Assembly: GCA_036850905.1 (NCBI GenBank)
Contig: CM072088.1
Coordinates: 24,736,501-24,800,500 of the forward strand
Source of the DNA: Luffa acutangula
Lineage: Eukaryota; Streptophyta; Magnoliopsida; Cucurbitales; Cucurbitaceae
Length of the DNA stretch: 64,000 nucleotides
Reading direction: 5' to 3'
In this document: one piece after another, positions 44,440 through 56,507 of the stretch
Numbering within the stretch: position 1 is the stretch's first letter
Layout: each line of letters begins with the position of its first letter
Position numbers and translations under genes: made by a program
The notes under the pieces: generated by a model
Database searches by the model: none
Seen by the model: only the letters and a program-made list of their open reading frames with translations
What the model was told of the DNA's origin: nothing

Positions 44440-44514
44440 GTATGCTCTTGTTATCTTCAAATTTATCATGCTTGCATATATTCATCTTATGTTGTGGAAA
44501 CTCTTTGGTGACAG
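44440..44514 (+). other. 75-bp intron-like insertion before the protease domain of element K
   Basis: It begins GTATGC and ends GTGACAG. Removing it joins the codons for the family's usual VTGTIL. Both edges sit in a direct repeat TGGTGACAGG (44431-44440 and 44506-44515). Length is a multiple of three and the frame stays open through it. It may be an intron or a small insertion with a target duplication. Confidence 0.55.
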
Positions 44515-44841
44515 GGACTATATTGGTTTTTAAAATTCCTGCTTTTGTGTTATTTGACTCGGGGTCGAGTCACTCTTTTGTATCATCAGAATTTACTCGG
44601 CAGACAAGTTTAGAATTAGAGCCTTTAGGTTATTTACTTTCGGTGTCCACACCGTCGGGCTCAGTAATGCTTGTGCAACAAGTAGTGAAGATGGGAAAAG
44701 TCTCCGTTGCAGGACATATCTTTGAAGCAAGGTTGATTAAGTTGGATATGAAGGATTTTGATGTGATATTAGACATGGATTGGTTAGTCGAGAATCAGAC
44801 GACAATTGATTGTGTTAAGAAAGAAGTTTGCTTTCGGTTAC

Positions 44842-46050
44842 TGTTGGGCTCCCAGAGTGAGTAAAAATAAGATATAAAAAGACTCTAGAACTTTGTGCAA
44901 GTATACACAGTCTGCAACAAGTAATAAGTATTTATCGAATCCAAGGTCTGAATTAGCTTTCACTTTATCTATTTTTTCTAGCTTTTTAATGGTTACAAAG
45001 GTGGTTAAAATGATTGGTTTTTATAGAATGTTGAAGCAAAAGAAACGACAGAACATAAAGTAAACAAATAAGCAGACAGATTAGAAACATGCGTTGGTCG
45101 GGATTTAGTAATTGTTTTAAAAGATGCTCTAGCAATATTATTGATCATGCAAAACTCTCGCAATCTTATTAGTAGATTCCTCCCGAAACTTTGGATTTTT
45201 TAGAATGTGTTTCAACTCCAATGAAGTACTACTGATCAAGCACTAGGCAACTAGCTATCCCTAGCTCAGTCACTGGCGTTCACCAATACACAATGATCTA
45301 GTGTGATTAATTGCCACACACTTTCCAAATCATCCCTGAAACTAGAAGGTGATATTCATACCGGTTGGTCAGGCGAGCACAAAATGTAAATGAGCACAAC
45401 AAATAATCAAGATGCAACAAATCAACTTATATTGCATAGAGATTAAACACGACAATTACATATTCCTAACCAACACCTAAAACTACTTACTTCATAGAGC
45501 ACTAGGCAACACACGTTATAATATGAATAAGTGCACCCATAATTACAAAATAATACAAGAAAATATTAATTCCCTTGATCAGCTTGCAAGTGATGGTCTT
45601 CTTGTAGTCTCTAATCTTTCTCCTCTATTCGGCTTCCAAATGTGGAAATGAACTTCCTAAGAGTGGAATGTTCCTGCCAAGAAAGGAATGGATTTGACTT
45701 GAGACGACTTCTCCTTTTATAGAGTGATAGCAAACTTGAATTAGGTTGACCTAGACACGTGGATGGCTCTCCTTGCTCCTTTATCCCGAGAATAGCTTAA
45801 CAGAATTCAATTCATTAAATTGGCTAACGAGCTGTGATGTGGCAGTTTTGCTCTTTGCTTTGCTCCAACACAGATTTTGCTCCCTCAAGTCACTCAGCAA
45901 TACATTCTGCACAAAATAACTTCCAAAGCATCCATTCTTCCAAATGGTTTAAAACATATAATATATAACTAAAAGCAACCATATTTAGCACAAAAGACAC
46001 AAATCCCTAAGGAGATAAGACCTAAATAACTCCCTTTTGGAGAGTTATCA
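44842..46050 (-). mobile_element. Family A solo LTR, precise insertion in element K
   Basis: A 1209-bp block from TGTTGGGCTCCCAG to AGAGTTATCA, flanked by exact GTTAC (44837-44841 and 46051-46055). The K reading frame continues across when the LTR and one repeat are ignored. It is a diverged copy of the LTRs at 53306 and 61922, reversed. Confidence 0.92.
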
Positions 46051-46486
46051 GTTACCCTCTGGTGGGAATTTCAAGTTTAAAGGCGCTAAACGAGAAGGTC
46101 TAAAAGTGGTATCTGCCTTAAAATCTAAACATCTCTTGCAACATGGTACTTGGGCATATGTGGCAAGTGTTGTGGACGTAAGCAAAGAATCACCTAGTAT
46201 CGACTCCGTGCCTGTAGTGAGGGATTTCACTGATGTATTTCCAGAGGACCTTCCTGGGTTGCCTCCTACTCGGGAGATAGACTTTTGTATAGACATGCTA
46301 CCTGGGACGACTCCATTATCAAAGGCACCATATTGAATGGCCCCGACAGAGTTGCAGGAACTTAAGGTCCAACTGGAGGAACTTTTAGACAAGGGTTTCA
46401 TATCCGCCCTAGTGTCTCACCTTGGGGTGCTCCAGTCTTGTTTGTGAAAAAGAAAGATGGTTCAATGAGACTTAAGGTCCAACTGA

Positions 46487-46767
46487 ATTGAATGACTAAT
46501 TAATCCTGATTAACTAATTGATTAAGCAATTAAAGGTCCAATTAACGAAATCAACACTCTAGAATTATCCCTCCAAATTGTGTCTCCATTTATCTTTTGC
46601 TTTCTAGATTAGCTTTTTGCTATTCTTTTTCAGCATTAGATTTTGTTCTCTAAATAAAGCTAAGTAAGATTATTCGCGGTAGTTAATTGAATAAATCCAA
46701 TCCATGTGGAGACGATACTCACATACTCACAATCACTATATTACTTCACGACCCGTGCACTTGCAGA
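46487..46767 (+). mobile_element. Family D LTR 3' fragment
   Basis: It matches 3850-4110 (for example 'tagaattatccctccaaatt', 'gattattcgcggtagttaat') and the tail TTACTTCACGACCCGTGCAC, then stops. It joins element K at a shared 'aaggtccaactg', suggesting illegitimate recombination. Confidence 0.7.
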
Positions 46768-46889
46768 GCGTTCATTAGTTGGGCTCCGACTCAACTCCAC
46801 CTCTTTCCTTTTTGGATCCTCGACCTCCATCTCTCCAAAATTGAATACTCTTCGGCTCTGTCATTCGCTTTGCTTATAGGAAATTGACC

Positions 46890-48720
46890 TCAAAAGCATG
46901 AGTGCAGTACAAGTATACACTATCAAGTAATAAAGTGGAAAGTATTCTAGATATCATACCCAAGGGAGATAGTGACTAGTTAAGTTAACACACAATTCTG
47001 TAAAATGTGAACCTCCTTTAAATTTGCAACCACAATTTTGGTAACCAAATGCAAATAGATAATTGGGGTTTTGGTTTTAAAATAAAATAAAAAAGAATAT
47101 AAGGAAAGACAGATGAAAAATCAACGAGATAAGTGGGGAAATTCAAATAGTTTCAACCTTGAGCATTAGATCACCTCCACCTATGCTCCCGTAAATTACT
47201 CAGGTCTTGCAGTCGGCTGGAGCCACACTATCTATGTTGCCCACATAGACATGGTGCAAATAGCATAACTCAGTTTGCACCCGCAATCCCTTGACAACTA
47301 GAATGTGAGTTAAGTCCAACTCCTATTCAGCTCCGCTGTAGATGCCTTTAGGAGACTAAACCAGCTAGAGATGTATTTCTTGGTCTAGCTGAAACTTAGG
47401 TGATTACTACTCAAAAATCTTCAAACTCTAGTGGTTCAAGTCCTATTTCTAGGATATGCAAGAAGTCAAAGTCCTATTTGTAGGATCCTTTCCACTATTG
47501 TTCTTACGAACCCACGCATTTTACTCCAACCTTTTGGCCATCAGTCAAATGCAAACTATGCTATTGTAAGTGGCTATTTTAAAATAATAGTAAACTCTAA
47601 ATTTCAGTAAGAACAAACAAAGCTATGAAGGAGCAAAGTTGCCTTAATATAGGTGGGGCTTTCTTCTACTCAAGGCGTCCACATAATTGAACCCCCAAGT
47701 AGAAGCTAAGCTCATATTTGAAAATGTATTGCACAACATAATTAGAAGAAAACGTAATGCATAAGAACAATGAGAAATCATATTAAAAACAAACTTGAAT
47801 TACAAAAATCTTGCTTTCAATTGAAAAATACAGAGAAACGAGTACAAGTATGCTGGAATTATAGGAATAGAAAGTACAAAATATAAAAGACACAACTATT
47901 GTGGATTTTTCTTTCTCTATCGAGCTTGCTCTTGTCCTTTTTCAAGGGGAGACAAGCCTTTCTCCTCTACTTCTTTCGAATGGAGGAGCCAATAGCGGTT
48001 AGAAAATCCAAAACTCGGAGTGGGTACAAAGTGAGGAGAAAAGAAGTAGAAATAATCTTCCCTAAGGACTATAACTCCTAAAAACCAAGCTCCCCTTGCT
48101 TCTTGCACCTTGATCCCATTCTATAGACCATGGAAGGTAAGGTTGGGTGCAGAGATCAGTGTGAGAAAGCTTTGGAAGGAAAGAATCCACGATCCTTGGA
48201 GATTTGATACCGAACTGGGGGATTTTCGGATGATTCTGTGCAAACCCCGTGAATTTCAAAATTCTGTCGAAGAGCCTAGTTGTGGCTGCATTTCAGGTGC
48301 ATTTTTCTTCGTGTTCTGCTTTGAAAATTCTGTCTTCAACATGGGGCTTCTTTCCTTATATGGCTTTGCAGGCGAAACTCGATCGTATTCCTCTCATCCT
48401 CAGGTCCAGATGCAGACGCAATCTTACAACTTTTAATTCCTTTTTCTCCGCTAACCTTAATCTCCTCTTGCGAGCGCAATTTCCTTGCAAACATTCCTAC
48501 ACAAAAACATTACTTGGATAAACTCTTTACAAAATAATCTCTTTTTATACAGAATAAGCTTAAATTCTATAATTCTAAGATTTACTTCATGCTTCTACCA
48601 CTTTTGCTAATAAGACTTGAAATGAGAAGATTTTAGGTATAAAGTCCTTGCTTTCAAAACAATTACTTAAGCTTTTAGGGCTAAATAACACACATAAATG
48701 AGCGTTGTCAGAAATGACCT
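46890..48720 (-). mobile_element. Family H LTR-like block (minus strand)
   Basis: It begins near TGCAGTACAAGTATACACTA, the reversed tail seen in families A and F, and runs about 1.8 kb to 'gagcgttgtcagaaatgacc', whose complement could be the LTR start. Contained frames (47899-48081, 48110-48436) have no known domain and I do not call them genes. Boundaries are approximate. Confidence 0.45.
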
Positions 48721-49259
48721 TAGCTATCAGTCTCAACCCCCAATGTATTTTATTGTTTTGAATTTCCTTGTTTAGGTGGTTCTTTCCCATTAGTCCTTTA
48801 TGTGATTAACACGGTAAGGCTATAGGGTCAACCTCGACCAACTTGCATGTTATTGCAAATTTTGGGTTCCTGCACTAAAATATCAATTTATGCAAAAGAA
48901 AAGTAAAGGAAGAGGCTAGGGTCGACCTCGACCTCAAGCCTCTATTAGTTAAAAATTCAAGTCTCTGCATTCATAAATCAATTTCTGCAAAGGAAAAAAA
49001 TAAGAGCATAGACACTAAAACATGTAATCTTTAACCAGAACATGCTAAGCTAATTTTCTTTTTGTTTAATTATGGAAGCACATCCCTTGTGTAGCCCCTA
49101 CTCAAGTAAGATTTTGCACACAGTAAAAAGTATTCTTGAGTAAAAGATGTATATAAAGCATGACATCATACCTTAGAGTACTGGACGACCTCGACCATTT
49201 GATGGTCGGTCTCGGCTCCTCGGAGTTCAACCTTGACACTGTCTTCTTCAGATCATAAG
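48721..49259. other. Tat-related internal sequence
   Basis: Stretches such as 'gaggctagggtcgacctcga' and 'gcacatcccttgtgtagccc' match 6970-7200 in the Tat-type element, same orientation. Non-coding. Confidence 0.55.
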
Positions 49260-50235
49260 ACCTTCTATTCGTAGGCTCAGCTAAGTGGATAATATGGGTG
49301 GCTCCTCCTAGGTGAGGACTTGGGGTAGTGGAGAATATGGGTGTGACTCAATTCCTCCAAGAAAATTTTATTGGTTAAGCTAATTGGAGAATATGGGTGG
49401 CTCCACCTATGTGAGGACTTGGGGTAGTTGAGAATATGGGTGGTTCAACTCTTCCAAGAACATTTTATCGACTCAGCTAAGTGGAGAATATGAGTGGCTC
49501 CACCTAGGTGAGGTTTTAGGGTAGTTGAGAATATTGGTACTCAACTCCTTCAAAAACATTTTATTGGTTCAACTAAGTGGAGAATATGGGTGACTGCACC
49601 TAGGTGAGAACTTGGGGTAGTTGAGAATGAGTGGCACAACTCCTCCAAGAACATTTTATTGGCTCGACCAAGTGGAGAATATGAGCGACATCACCTAGGT
49701 GAGGACTTAGGATAGTTGAGAATATGGGTGACTTAACTCCTCCAAGAACATTTTATTGACTCAACTAAGTGGAGAATATGAGCAGTTTCACCTAGGTGAG
49801 GACTTGGGGTAGTTGAGAATATGGGTGACTCAACTCCTCCAAGAACATTTTATTGGCTCAGCTAAGTGGAGAATATGGGTGGCTCCACCTAGGTGAGGAC
49901 TTGGGGTAGATGGGTGGCTCAACTCCTCCAAGAACATTCTATTGGCTCAACTAAGTGGAGAATATGGGTGGCTTCACCCAAGTGAGGACTTGGGGTAGTT
50001 GAGAATATGGGTGGCTCGGCTCCTCCAAGAACATTTTATTGACTAAACTAAGTGGAGAATATGGGTGCCTCCTCCTAGGTGAGAACTTAGGGTAGTTGAG
50101 AGTATGGGTGGCTCAACTCCTCCAAGAACATTTTATTGGCTCAACTAAGTGGAGAATATGGGTTACTCAACTCCTCCAAGAACATTTTCTAGGCTCAGCT
50201 AAGTAGAGAATATGGGTGGCCCCACATAGCTGAGG
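49260..50235. repeat. 97-bp tandem repeat array
   Basis: About ten units share the landmarks 'ctaagtggagaatatgggtg', 'acctaggtgaggacttgggg' and 'aactcctccaagaacatttt'; landmark spacing is mostly about 97 bp, with one short unit near 50160. It occupies the same place relative to the Tat-like sequence as the 108-bp array at 7320-8135, but the unit sequence is different. Confidence 0.85.
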
Positions 50236-50402
50236 ATTTTCGTCATGCTCAACTTACTCGAGCTTTTTTGCATGTCGTGTCCCCTCGTGAAATAAGTTAC
50301 CCAGTGGATAAAATTATGTAGATGAAAAAAACATCAGAAAAAGACTAACCATTAATTAAAAATATAGGTATTGTGAGTAGCTTGCAAATTATGAATAGTG
50401 TT
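50236..50402. other. Unassigned spacer
   Basis: AT-rich; nothing recognised. Confidence 0.3.
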
Positions 50403-50909
50403 TGTTGTGTTTTATGCCCTACAAGTTGTAGATAGTGAATGTAAACTATTGATTGTTATCAATAAAACCTTATTGATTATTATTCTATAAAGAGTTATCG
50501 ATTTATTGTATTAGTTTTATCTTAAATAACCCTAAATTCAATAAACTAACATCCTAGGCTGTTGTATGAGTCTTGAACTGTATGTGGAGACATACGGGGA
50601 TCAGTGTTCAAGATACAACCTAAAAGGTCTATAGTATAGGGATAAGGCTGGGTACCTTATCCTGGTAACACTATGGATATGACCCACTTTGTATTTGATA
50701 CAAACGCAATGATCCAACATGTTCGTGTACGGGACATGCGAGTGGGGGTATCCTTTGCAATGAGTTTGCATAAGACCGAACAGCGAAATAGTAACCGCTA
50801 GATGTAACTCTGTTGACTAGTTAGGTTTCTATTTCAATAGGATGACCAAGGAAACTTAGTCTTAATCCTGAGTGTATTATAAACTTCTGTTCATGAGGGA
50901 TTGCCCTTT
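50403..50909 (+). mobile_element. Family G element, 5' part
   Basis: TGTTGTGTTTTATGCCCTAC at 50403 matches 1066 onward through 'gagtgtattataaacttctg'. It stops at 'gggattgcccttt', where a family B LTR is inserted. Confidence 0.65.
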
Positions 50910-52302
50910 TGATGGAAGAGATTTTTTGCTTGTCAAACAAGTTTATAAACCACAATTCCTAAAGCTAACTTGTAGCAGTAGTGGTCGGTGTCGATCACAG
51001 GGAACAATCGGTTTATTTCTAAATTCTTTTGTGTTTTGAGGTAACCAAAGGGGGGGGGGGGGTTATGGATAAACAATTAAGAAAAAATAAAGGCAAAAAA
51101 ATAAATGCGGAAAATTAAATGCAAGAAAAGTAAAAGGCGGGGTTAGTTGATCTTACCACGAGGATTACTGTGATCGGGGTTGCACTCGGTGTTTAGTTTG
51201 ATTAATTTCATTCATAAATTATCAATTGATATTTAATTAACTATCTAAGCCCGACATACTTCGGGAACAACTCGAGAGTCGTGTCCACATTCACAAACGT
51301 GCAAACGCTAAGTTTGATTCTAATATAAATCTAATCAACTGCGCAATTAATTAAATCTAGATCGCATTGGGACTAGCCAGATTAATTAGACATGCAACGG
51401 CCAACAAACCTCAATTACAATAAATTAAATCATTTAGCTCTAGCTGATGCATTTGGAATATCACAACGTTCTCCTATTTACTACTTTTTTTTAGCAAATA
51501 AATTTAGATAGGTCGCGGTCGAGGTTGTCAATCTCTCCTAACACAATCTAAACTTGTATGCAAAGAGCAAAAATCACAAAGACAATTAACTAAGCAATTA
51601 TGAATAGAAATTTCATAAAATTAAATCAAACTTACACACCGAGGTCCCGATTACAGCAATCCGAGCTTAGTTGGCCATAGAAAAGCACCTCCAAGCTTGA
51701 GGCTTGATCAACCGACCCTTAGACTAAGAAAACTTAAAGAAAAGCTTGGAACTAGAGAAGAAAAGTAGCTAGAAAATTGTAGTGAGGGATGATTTTAAAA
51801 CCTAAACCAAGACTCCCTATTTATAGAACTTCTTGGCCTTCAATTCGTGGTATTTTGGTGCTGAAAGGAGCCTCAAAACATGGGGAAAATTCGTGCAAGA
51901 AAATGAAAACTTCACAAAAGGAAAGTTGACAACGTCGTGACACTGTATGCTGGCGTCGCGACGCTACCCTTCATTTAAGGAAAGTATTCGTTACAATCTG
52001 CCTAACGTCGAGACGCTAGGCTTTCAGCATCTCGACGCTAAGCCTCGGGTTTGGGCTCCAATTTTCCTTATTTGCAAGGCGTCCCGATGTTGGTTTGATG
52101 GGGTCTCAACACTAGCAAGGGCTCCAAGGGCAATATGGTTTTTGTACGCTCTGGTTTTTCTCGTTTAAGCCCCGAATTGCCTTCAATGCTCCGCCAAGGA
52201 CCTAAACACATATTACACTCATTTTAAAGCATTTTTCGCAAGGAATATAACAAAGATAAGCGAATTGGGAGATTATAAACATATAACAATTTAGATCGAT
52301 CA
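50910..52302 (-). mobile_element. 3' LTR of family B, minus strand
   Basis: On the plus strand TGATGGAAGAGATTTTTTGC to ...TTAGATCGATCA, the complement of the LTR at 26074-27462. It holds a reversed TATAAATA at 51819-51826 and palindromes at 51928-52048. A polypurine tract lies on its right, which makes it a 3' LTR. It includes a run of ten or more G at about 51052. Confidence 0.8.
51928..52048 (-). promoter_or_regulatory. Palindromes in the family B LTR (minus)
   Basis: ACGTCGTGACACT, GCGTCGCGACGCT (about 51953-51965), ACGTCGAGACGCT and ATCTCGACGCT, upstream in LTR sense of the TATAAATA box. Confidence 0.45.
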
Positions 52303-52320
52303 AAATTCCCCCAACCTAAA
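52303..52320 (-). promoter_or_regulatory. Polypurine tract of family B
   Basis: On the minus strand TTTAGGTTGGGGGAATTT directly precedes the LTR start TGATCGATC. Confidence 0.7.
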
Positions 52321-53305
52321 CCTTGCTAGTCCTCGAGCCAGCTAAGACTATAATAAATGAGATTATAATGCAATGCAATATTCATGACTCAACTTCTCAA
52401 AGATAAGCATGATCAACATTTTAACCAAGAGAATTAAATGCAAGTCTAGCATAATGAGAGACAAATTAAAATTAATCAAATTCTTTCTCATACATAAATG
52501 TGAGCTAGATGTTTTGAAAAGTTCGAGAAGGGTTTATAAAACTCTCATTCCATCTTCCCCTACACTGGAAAAATGTATTATGCATTAAAGGAAAGGGACA
52601 AACTAACTTGTTAAAGATGCAAAAAAGGGGGGCCTTGAATTCTTTCTTTCTTTTCTTCTCAACTAAAGGGTCCTAATCTTGCATATATATGATTCTTAAG
52701 GGGCACTAGCTTTCACACATCTACTGCAGTGCCACATTTCCCGAGTTAAACCCTTGGATGACCTAAACTGATCGCACTATTGGTAGCTCTTTTTACCTCG
52801 ACAAGCAAACCAAAAGCAAGCTTATATTTTTCTTCTTTTTCTCATATTCTTTTTTCAACAAAGTAAACGATTTTTCTTTTGAAGCTCGCAAGACAAATAT
52901 TATTTTTCTCATTCCCCAAAGTATGAAACAAACTATTTTGCAAAAATTTTCTTTAAACATGCTACTTACCTTATCGAGGTGACAACGGAAATCAAATCCT
53001 ATAAAGCCATCTAAAACCAAAAAAACTACGGTAGGAAGGACTCATGCTCAATTTAGACAAGAAAAATTTTGAAAATTTTTAATGAAGGCTCTAAAGATGC
53101 TAGAATACATGCAATTCAACTATAAGGAAAATGTATACTCAGGCTTTTCTTATCCTAGAAATATCATAATCAATCCTAAAGCAAGACATACAATCTCATA
53201 TTTCAAGCTAAAATTTTTTAAAATTGCTCAAAATAGTAGGTCCAATGCTTAGGTGCATGGCCTTAATCCAATAAAGCACAAAACAATCAAATAAATCAAG
53301 CATGT
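52321..53305 (-). other. Internal 3' region of family B, non-coding
   Basis: No coding frame is supported; the 75-codon minus frame at 52793-53020 has no known domain. About 52680-53305 is repeated at 61293-61921. Confidence 0.55.
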
Positions 53306-54515
53306 TGATAACTGCCCAAAAGGTAGTTATTTAGGCCTCATTTATATATTAATTTGTGTGTCTTTTGTGCATAATAGGGTTGGTTTTGGATAGATATTAC
53401 ATGTTTTAACCCATTTGGAAGAATGGAAGCTTTGGAAATCATTTTGTGTAGAATCTGTTGCTGAGTGACTGGAGGGAGCAAATTCTGTGCTGCAGCAAAA
53501 CTTGGAACAAGACTGCCACATCATAGCTCGTTAGCCAACTTCATGAACCGACTTCTGTTGAGTTATTTTCGGGATAAAGGAGCAAGGAGAGCCATACACG
53601 TGTCTAGATTGACCTAATTCAAGCCTCCTATCCTTCTATAAAAGGAAGTAGCCGCCCAAGTCAAAATCATTCCACTTTTGGGAGAAAACATTCCATTCTT
53701 GGAAAGTTCCTTCCATCTTTGGGAACCGAATAGTAAAGAGAGATTGGAGACCACCTAGAAGACCATCATTGCGAGCTGATCGAGGAGATTAATATTTCAT
53801 TTTATTATCTTGTAATTATGGTCATGCCTACTCAGATTGTAGCGTGCATCTCCATGCATATTATGAACTAAGTAGCTTAGGCGTTTGTTAGGAACAATAT
53901 GATTGTTGTGCTTAACTCTAATAATATATATTGATTATTGCATCTTGGTTAATTGTTGTGCTTGTTTCTATTTTATGCCCGCCTGGCCAGCCGGTATGAA
54001 TACCTCTCTCTAGTTTCAGGGATGATTTGGAGAGTGTGTGGCGATTAATCACATTACGATCATTGTGTATTGGTGAACGCCAGTGACTGAGCTAGGGATA
54101 GCCAGTTGCCTAGTGCTTGATCAGTCGTGCTTCATTGGGGTTGAAACACATTCCAAAAAATCCGAAGTTCCGGGAGGAATCCGCTAATAATACTGCGAGA
54201 GTTTGCTTGATCAATAATATTACTAGAGCATCTTTTAAAACAATTACTGAATCCTGACCAGTGCCTGTTTCTAATCTGTCTGCCTATTTGTTTATTCATC
54301 GTTCTGTCATTTATTTTGCTTCAACATTATTCTTATAAAAACCAATCATTTTTACTATCTTTGAAATCATTAAAGAGTTACACAAAATAGATAAAGTGGA
54401 AGCTAGTTCAGGCCTTGGATTGATAATACTTATTACTTGCTGCGGACTGTGTATACTTGCACAGAGTTCTAGAGTCTTTTCATACCATATTTTTACTCCC
54501 TCTTGGAACCCAACA
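53306..54515 (+). mobile_element. 5' LTR of the Athila element
   Basis: TGATAACTGCCC to ...GGAACCCAACA, 1210 bp, with TATAAAAG at 53637-53644 and the tail TTACTTGCTGCGGACTGTGT. The primer-binding site follows six bases later. Confidence 0.92.
53637..53644 (+). promoter_or_regulatory. TATA box of the Athila 5' LTR
   Basis: TATAAAAG about 330 bp into the LTR, conserved in the 3' LTR. This family lacks the AGCGTC palindromes. Confidence 0.55.
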
Positions 54516-54521
54516 AGTTTT

Positions 54522-54540
54522 TGGCGCCGTTGCCGGGGAC
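54522..54540 (+). promoter_or_regulatory. Primer-binding site of the Athila element (tRNA-Asp type)
   Basis: TGGCGCCGTTGCCGGGGAC, the standard site of Athila-type elements. Confidence 0.85.
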
Positions 54541-54644
54541 TTGAATAAGTTTTTATCTGATCTGTTTTGTGTATGTGTTTTAGTGGTTTGGTGCTAGAAC
54601 TTTTTTTATTGTTTCTTTTGTTTTTGCAGGTGTGAGTTTGGTGT

Positions 54645-56507
54645 ATGAGCGATCCGCTTGGGGTAAGGTTCGAGCTTGATCCAGAAATTGAGAGGAGATT
54701 CAGGAGAAGAAGGAGAAAACAGTGCAAAAACCAGAATCAAATGGATAACGTGCCGCGTCTTCCGCAGAGTCCTGAAGATCTAGCGAACCCCCAGAATCGG
54801 TTGCTGCAGCAAAATTCGTCGCTGAAGCAAAATGAGCAGCAAAATAATCAGGTTGAGAATTCTATCTTGGTAGCGAACGATAGGACCAAGGCCATTCGAG
54901 CGTATGCTTTTCCAATGTTTGATGAGTTGAATCCAGGGATTGCACGTCCTCAAATTCAAGCGGCAAATTTTGAAATGAAACCAGTAATGTTTCAGATGTT
55001 GCAAACCGTGGGGCAATTCCATGGTTTGTCATCTGAAGATCCTCATTTACATCTCAAGTCCTTTCTAGGAGTTAGTGATTCTTTTGTAATTCAAGGAGTG
55101 CCTAGAGATGCTCTTAGATTAACTTTGTTCCCGTATTCTCTCAGAGATGGAGCAAAGGCATGGCTAAATTCTTTTGCTCCAGGATCAATTAGGACATGGG
55201 ATGAGTTAGCTGAAAATTTTTTGAGTAAATATTTCCCACCTAATAGAAATGCTAAATTAAGGAGTGAAATAGTAGGGTTTAGGCAACTTAAAGATGAGAC
55301 TTTTAGTGAGGCTTGGGAAAGATTTAAGGAGCTTTTACGAAAGTTCCCCCACCATGGTTTACCTCATTGTATTCAAATGGAAACATTTTACAATGGGTTA
55401 AACGGAGTAACCCAGGGTATGGTTGATGCTTCGGCTGAAGGGGCCCTTTTGGCAAAAACTTTTAATGAAGCCTATGAAATTTTAGAAAGAATATCTACTA
55501 ATAGTTGTCAGTGGTCGGATGTTAGAGGCACAAGTAAAAAGGTTAAGAGTGTATTAGAGGTTGATGGTGTGTCCACCATTAGGGTTGATCTTGCAATGAT
55601 TGCTAACGCTCTTAAGAATGTGACAGTGATTAGTCATCAGCAGCCACCAGCTGTGGAGCCTGCTGCAGTGGTGAACCAAGTCGCAAAGGAAACATGTGTC
55701 TATTGTGGTGAAGATCACAACTACGAGTTTTGCCCCAGCAATCCAGCTTCTGTATTTTTTTTAGGTAATCAGAGGAATAACCCTTATTCTAACTTTTATA
55801 ATCCAGGTTGGCGCAACCACCCAAACTTATCATGGGGAGGACAAGGAAGTAATGTGCAAGCGCAACAAAAGGTGAACCAGCCGGGATTTGCTAAAGCGCA
55901 GGTATTGCTCCAGCAAAATAAGCAGACTTTGCCCCAGCAAAATTCAGGAAATTCTCTTGAGGCAATGATGAAATAATTTATGGCTCGTACAGATGCCACA
56001 ATTCATAGTAATCAAGCTTCAATGAGAGCCTTGGAATTGTAAGTGGGTCAGTTAGCTAATGAGATGAAGGCAAGGCCTCAAGGGAAACTTTCTTCAGATA
56101 CTGAACACCCTTGAAGGGAAGGTAAGGAGCAGGTAAAGGCGATAACTCTTAGGAGTGGTAAGCCACTAGAGGAAAGAAAAGAGCCTAGTAAGACTCAAGA
56201 TATAAAAAAGAATAGTGATAAAAATGTTGTTGTTGAGAAAGAGTTAAAGTCTGGTCAGGATGCTGGAGGCAGCAATAATGATGCTGGAGCATCTGGTTCT
56301 GTTCCAGATGTAGAACCACCTTATGTGCCGCCCCCACCTTATTTACCACCTCTACCTTTTCCACAAAGGCAAAAGCCTAAGAATCAGGATGGTCAATTTA
56401 AAAAGTTTTTAGAGATTCTTATGCAATTGCATATAAATATCCCTTTAGTAGAAGGTATCGAGCAAATGCCTAATTATGCTAAATTTCTTAAGGATATTTT
56501 AACTTAA
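54645..56507 (+). pseudogene. Gag of the Athila element, with in-frame stops
   Basis: ATG 54645 opens 443 codons. The gag core has FEMKPVMFQMLQTVGQFHGL, RLTLFPYSLRDGAKAWLNSF and FLSKYFPPNRNAKLRSEI, as in Athila Gag. A knuckle-like CVYCGEDHNYEFC (C-x2-C-x3-H-x4-C) lies near 55697-55735. Stops in the same frame are TAA 55974-55976, TAA 56040-56042 (usually Q), TGA 56112-56114 (usually R) and TAA 56505-56507. Between them the frame continues with a proline-rich stretch and EILMQLHINIPLVEGIEQMP, a hallmark of the Athila Gag/protease boundary. Gag forms the particle shell. It is inactive as it stands. Confidence 0.9.

Larger units (their letters stand above)
43342..46480 (+). pseudogene. Gag-protease-RT remnant of element K (Tekay-like gypsy)
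   Basis: Starts MPPRG then TGA (43357-43359) where R is usual. The gag core shows FIRDFKRYGPPTFDGRS and MWWKSME (43560-43760), then stops and frameshifts. A zinc knuckle CFKCGKKGHYARLC lies near 44240-44290, the protease FVLFDSGSSHSFVSS near 44545-44590, and VILDMDWLVENQ near 44770. The frame is split by a solo LTR at 44842-46050 and resumes with PSGGNFKFKGAK. The pre-RT block PVVRDFTDVFPEDLPGLPP and an early RT piece follow, with TGA where R is usual (46334). It ends at about 46480, where family D sequence is joined. RT core, RNase H and integrase are missing. Confidence 0.88.

Noticed and set aside
47899..48436. Overlapping short frames (47899, 48110, 48249) as a small gene
   Set aside because: They sit in an LTR-like block, in different frames, with no domain or splice support.
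49260..50235. CRISPR-like array
   Set aside because: Units are contiguous ~97-bp tandem copies with no unique spacers, in a plant genome.
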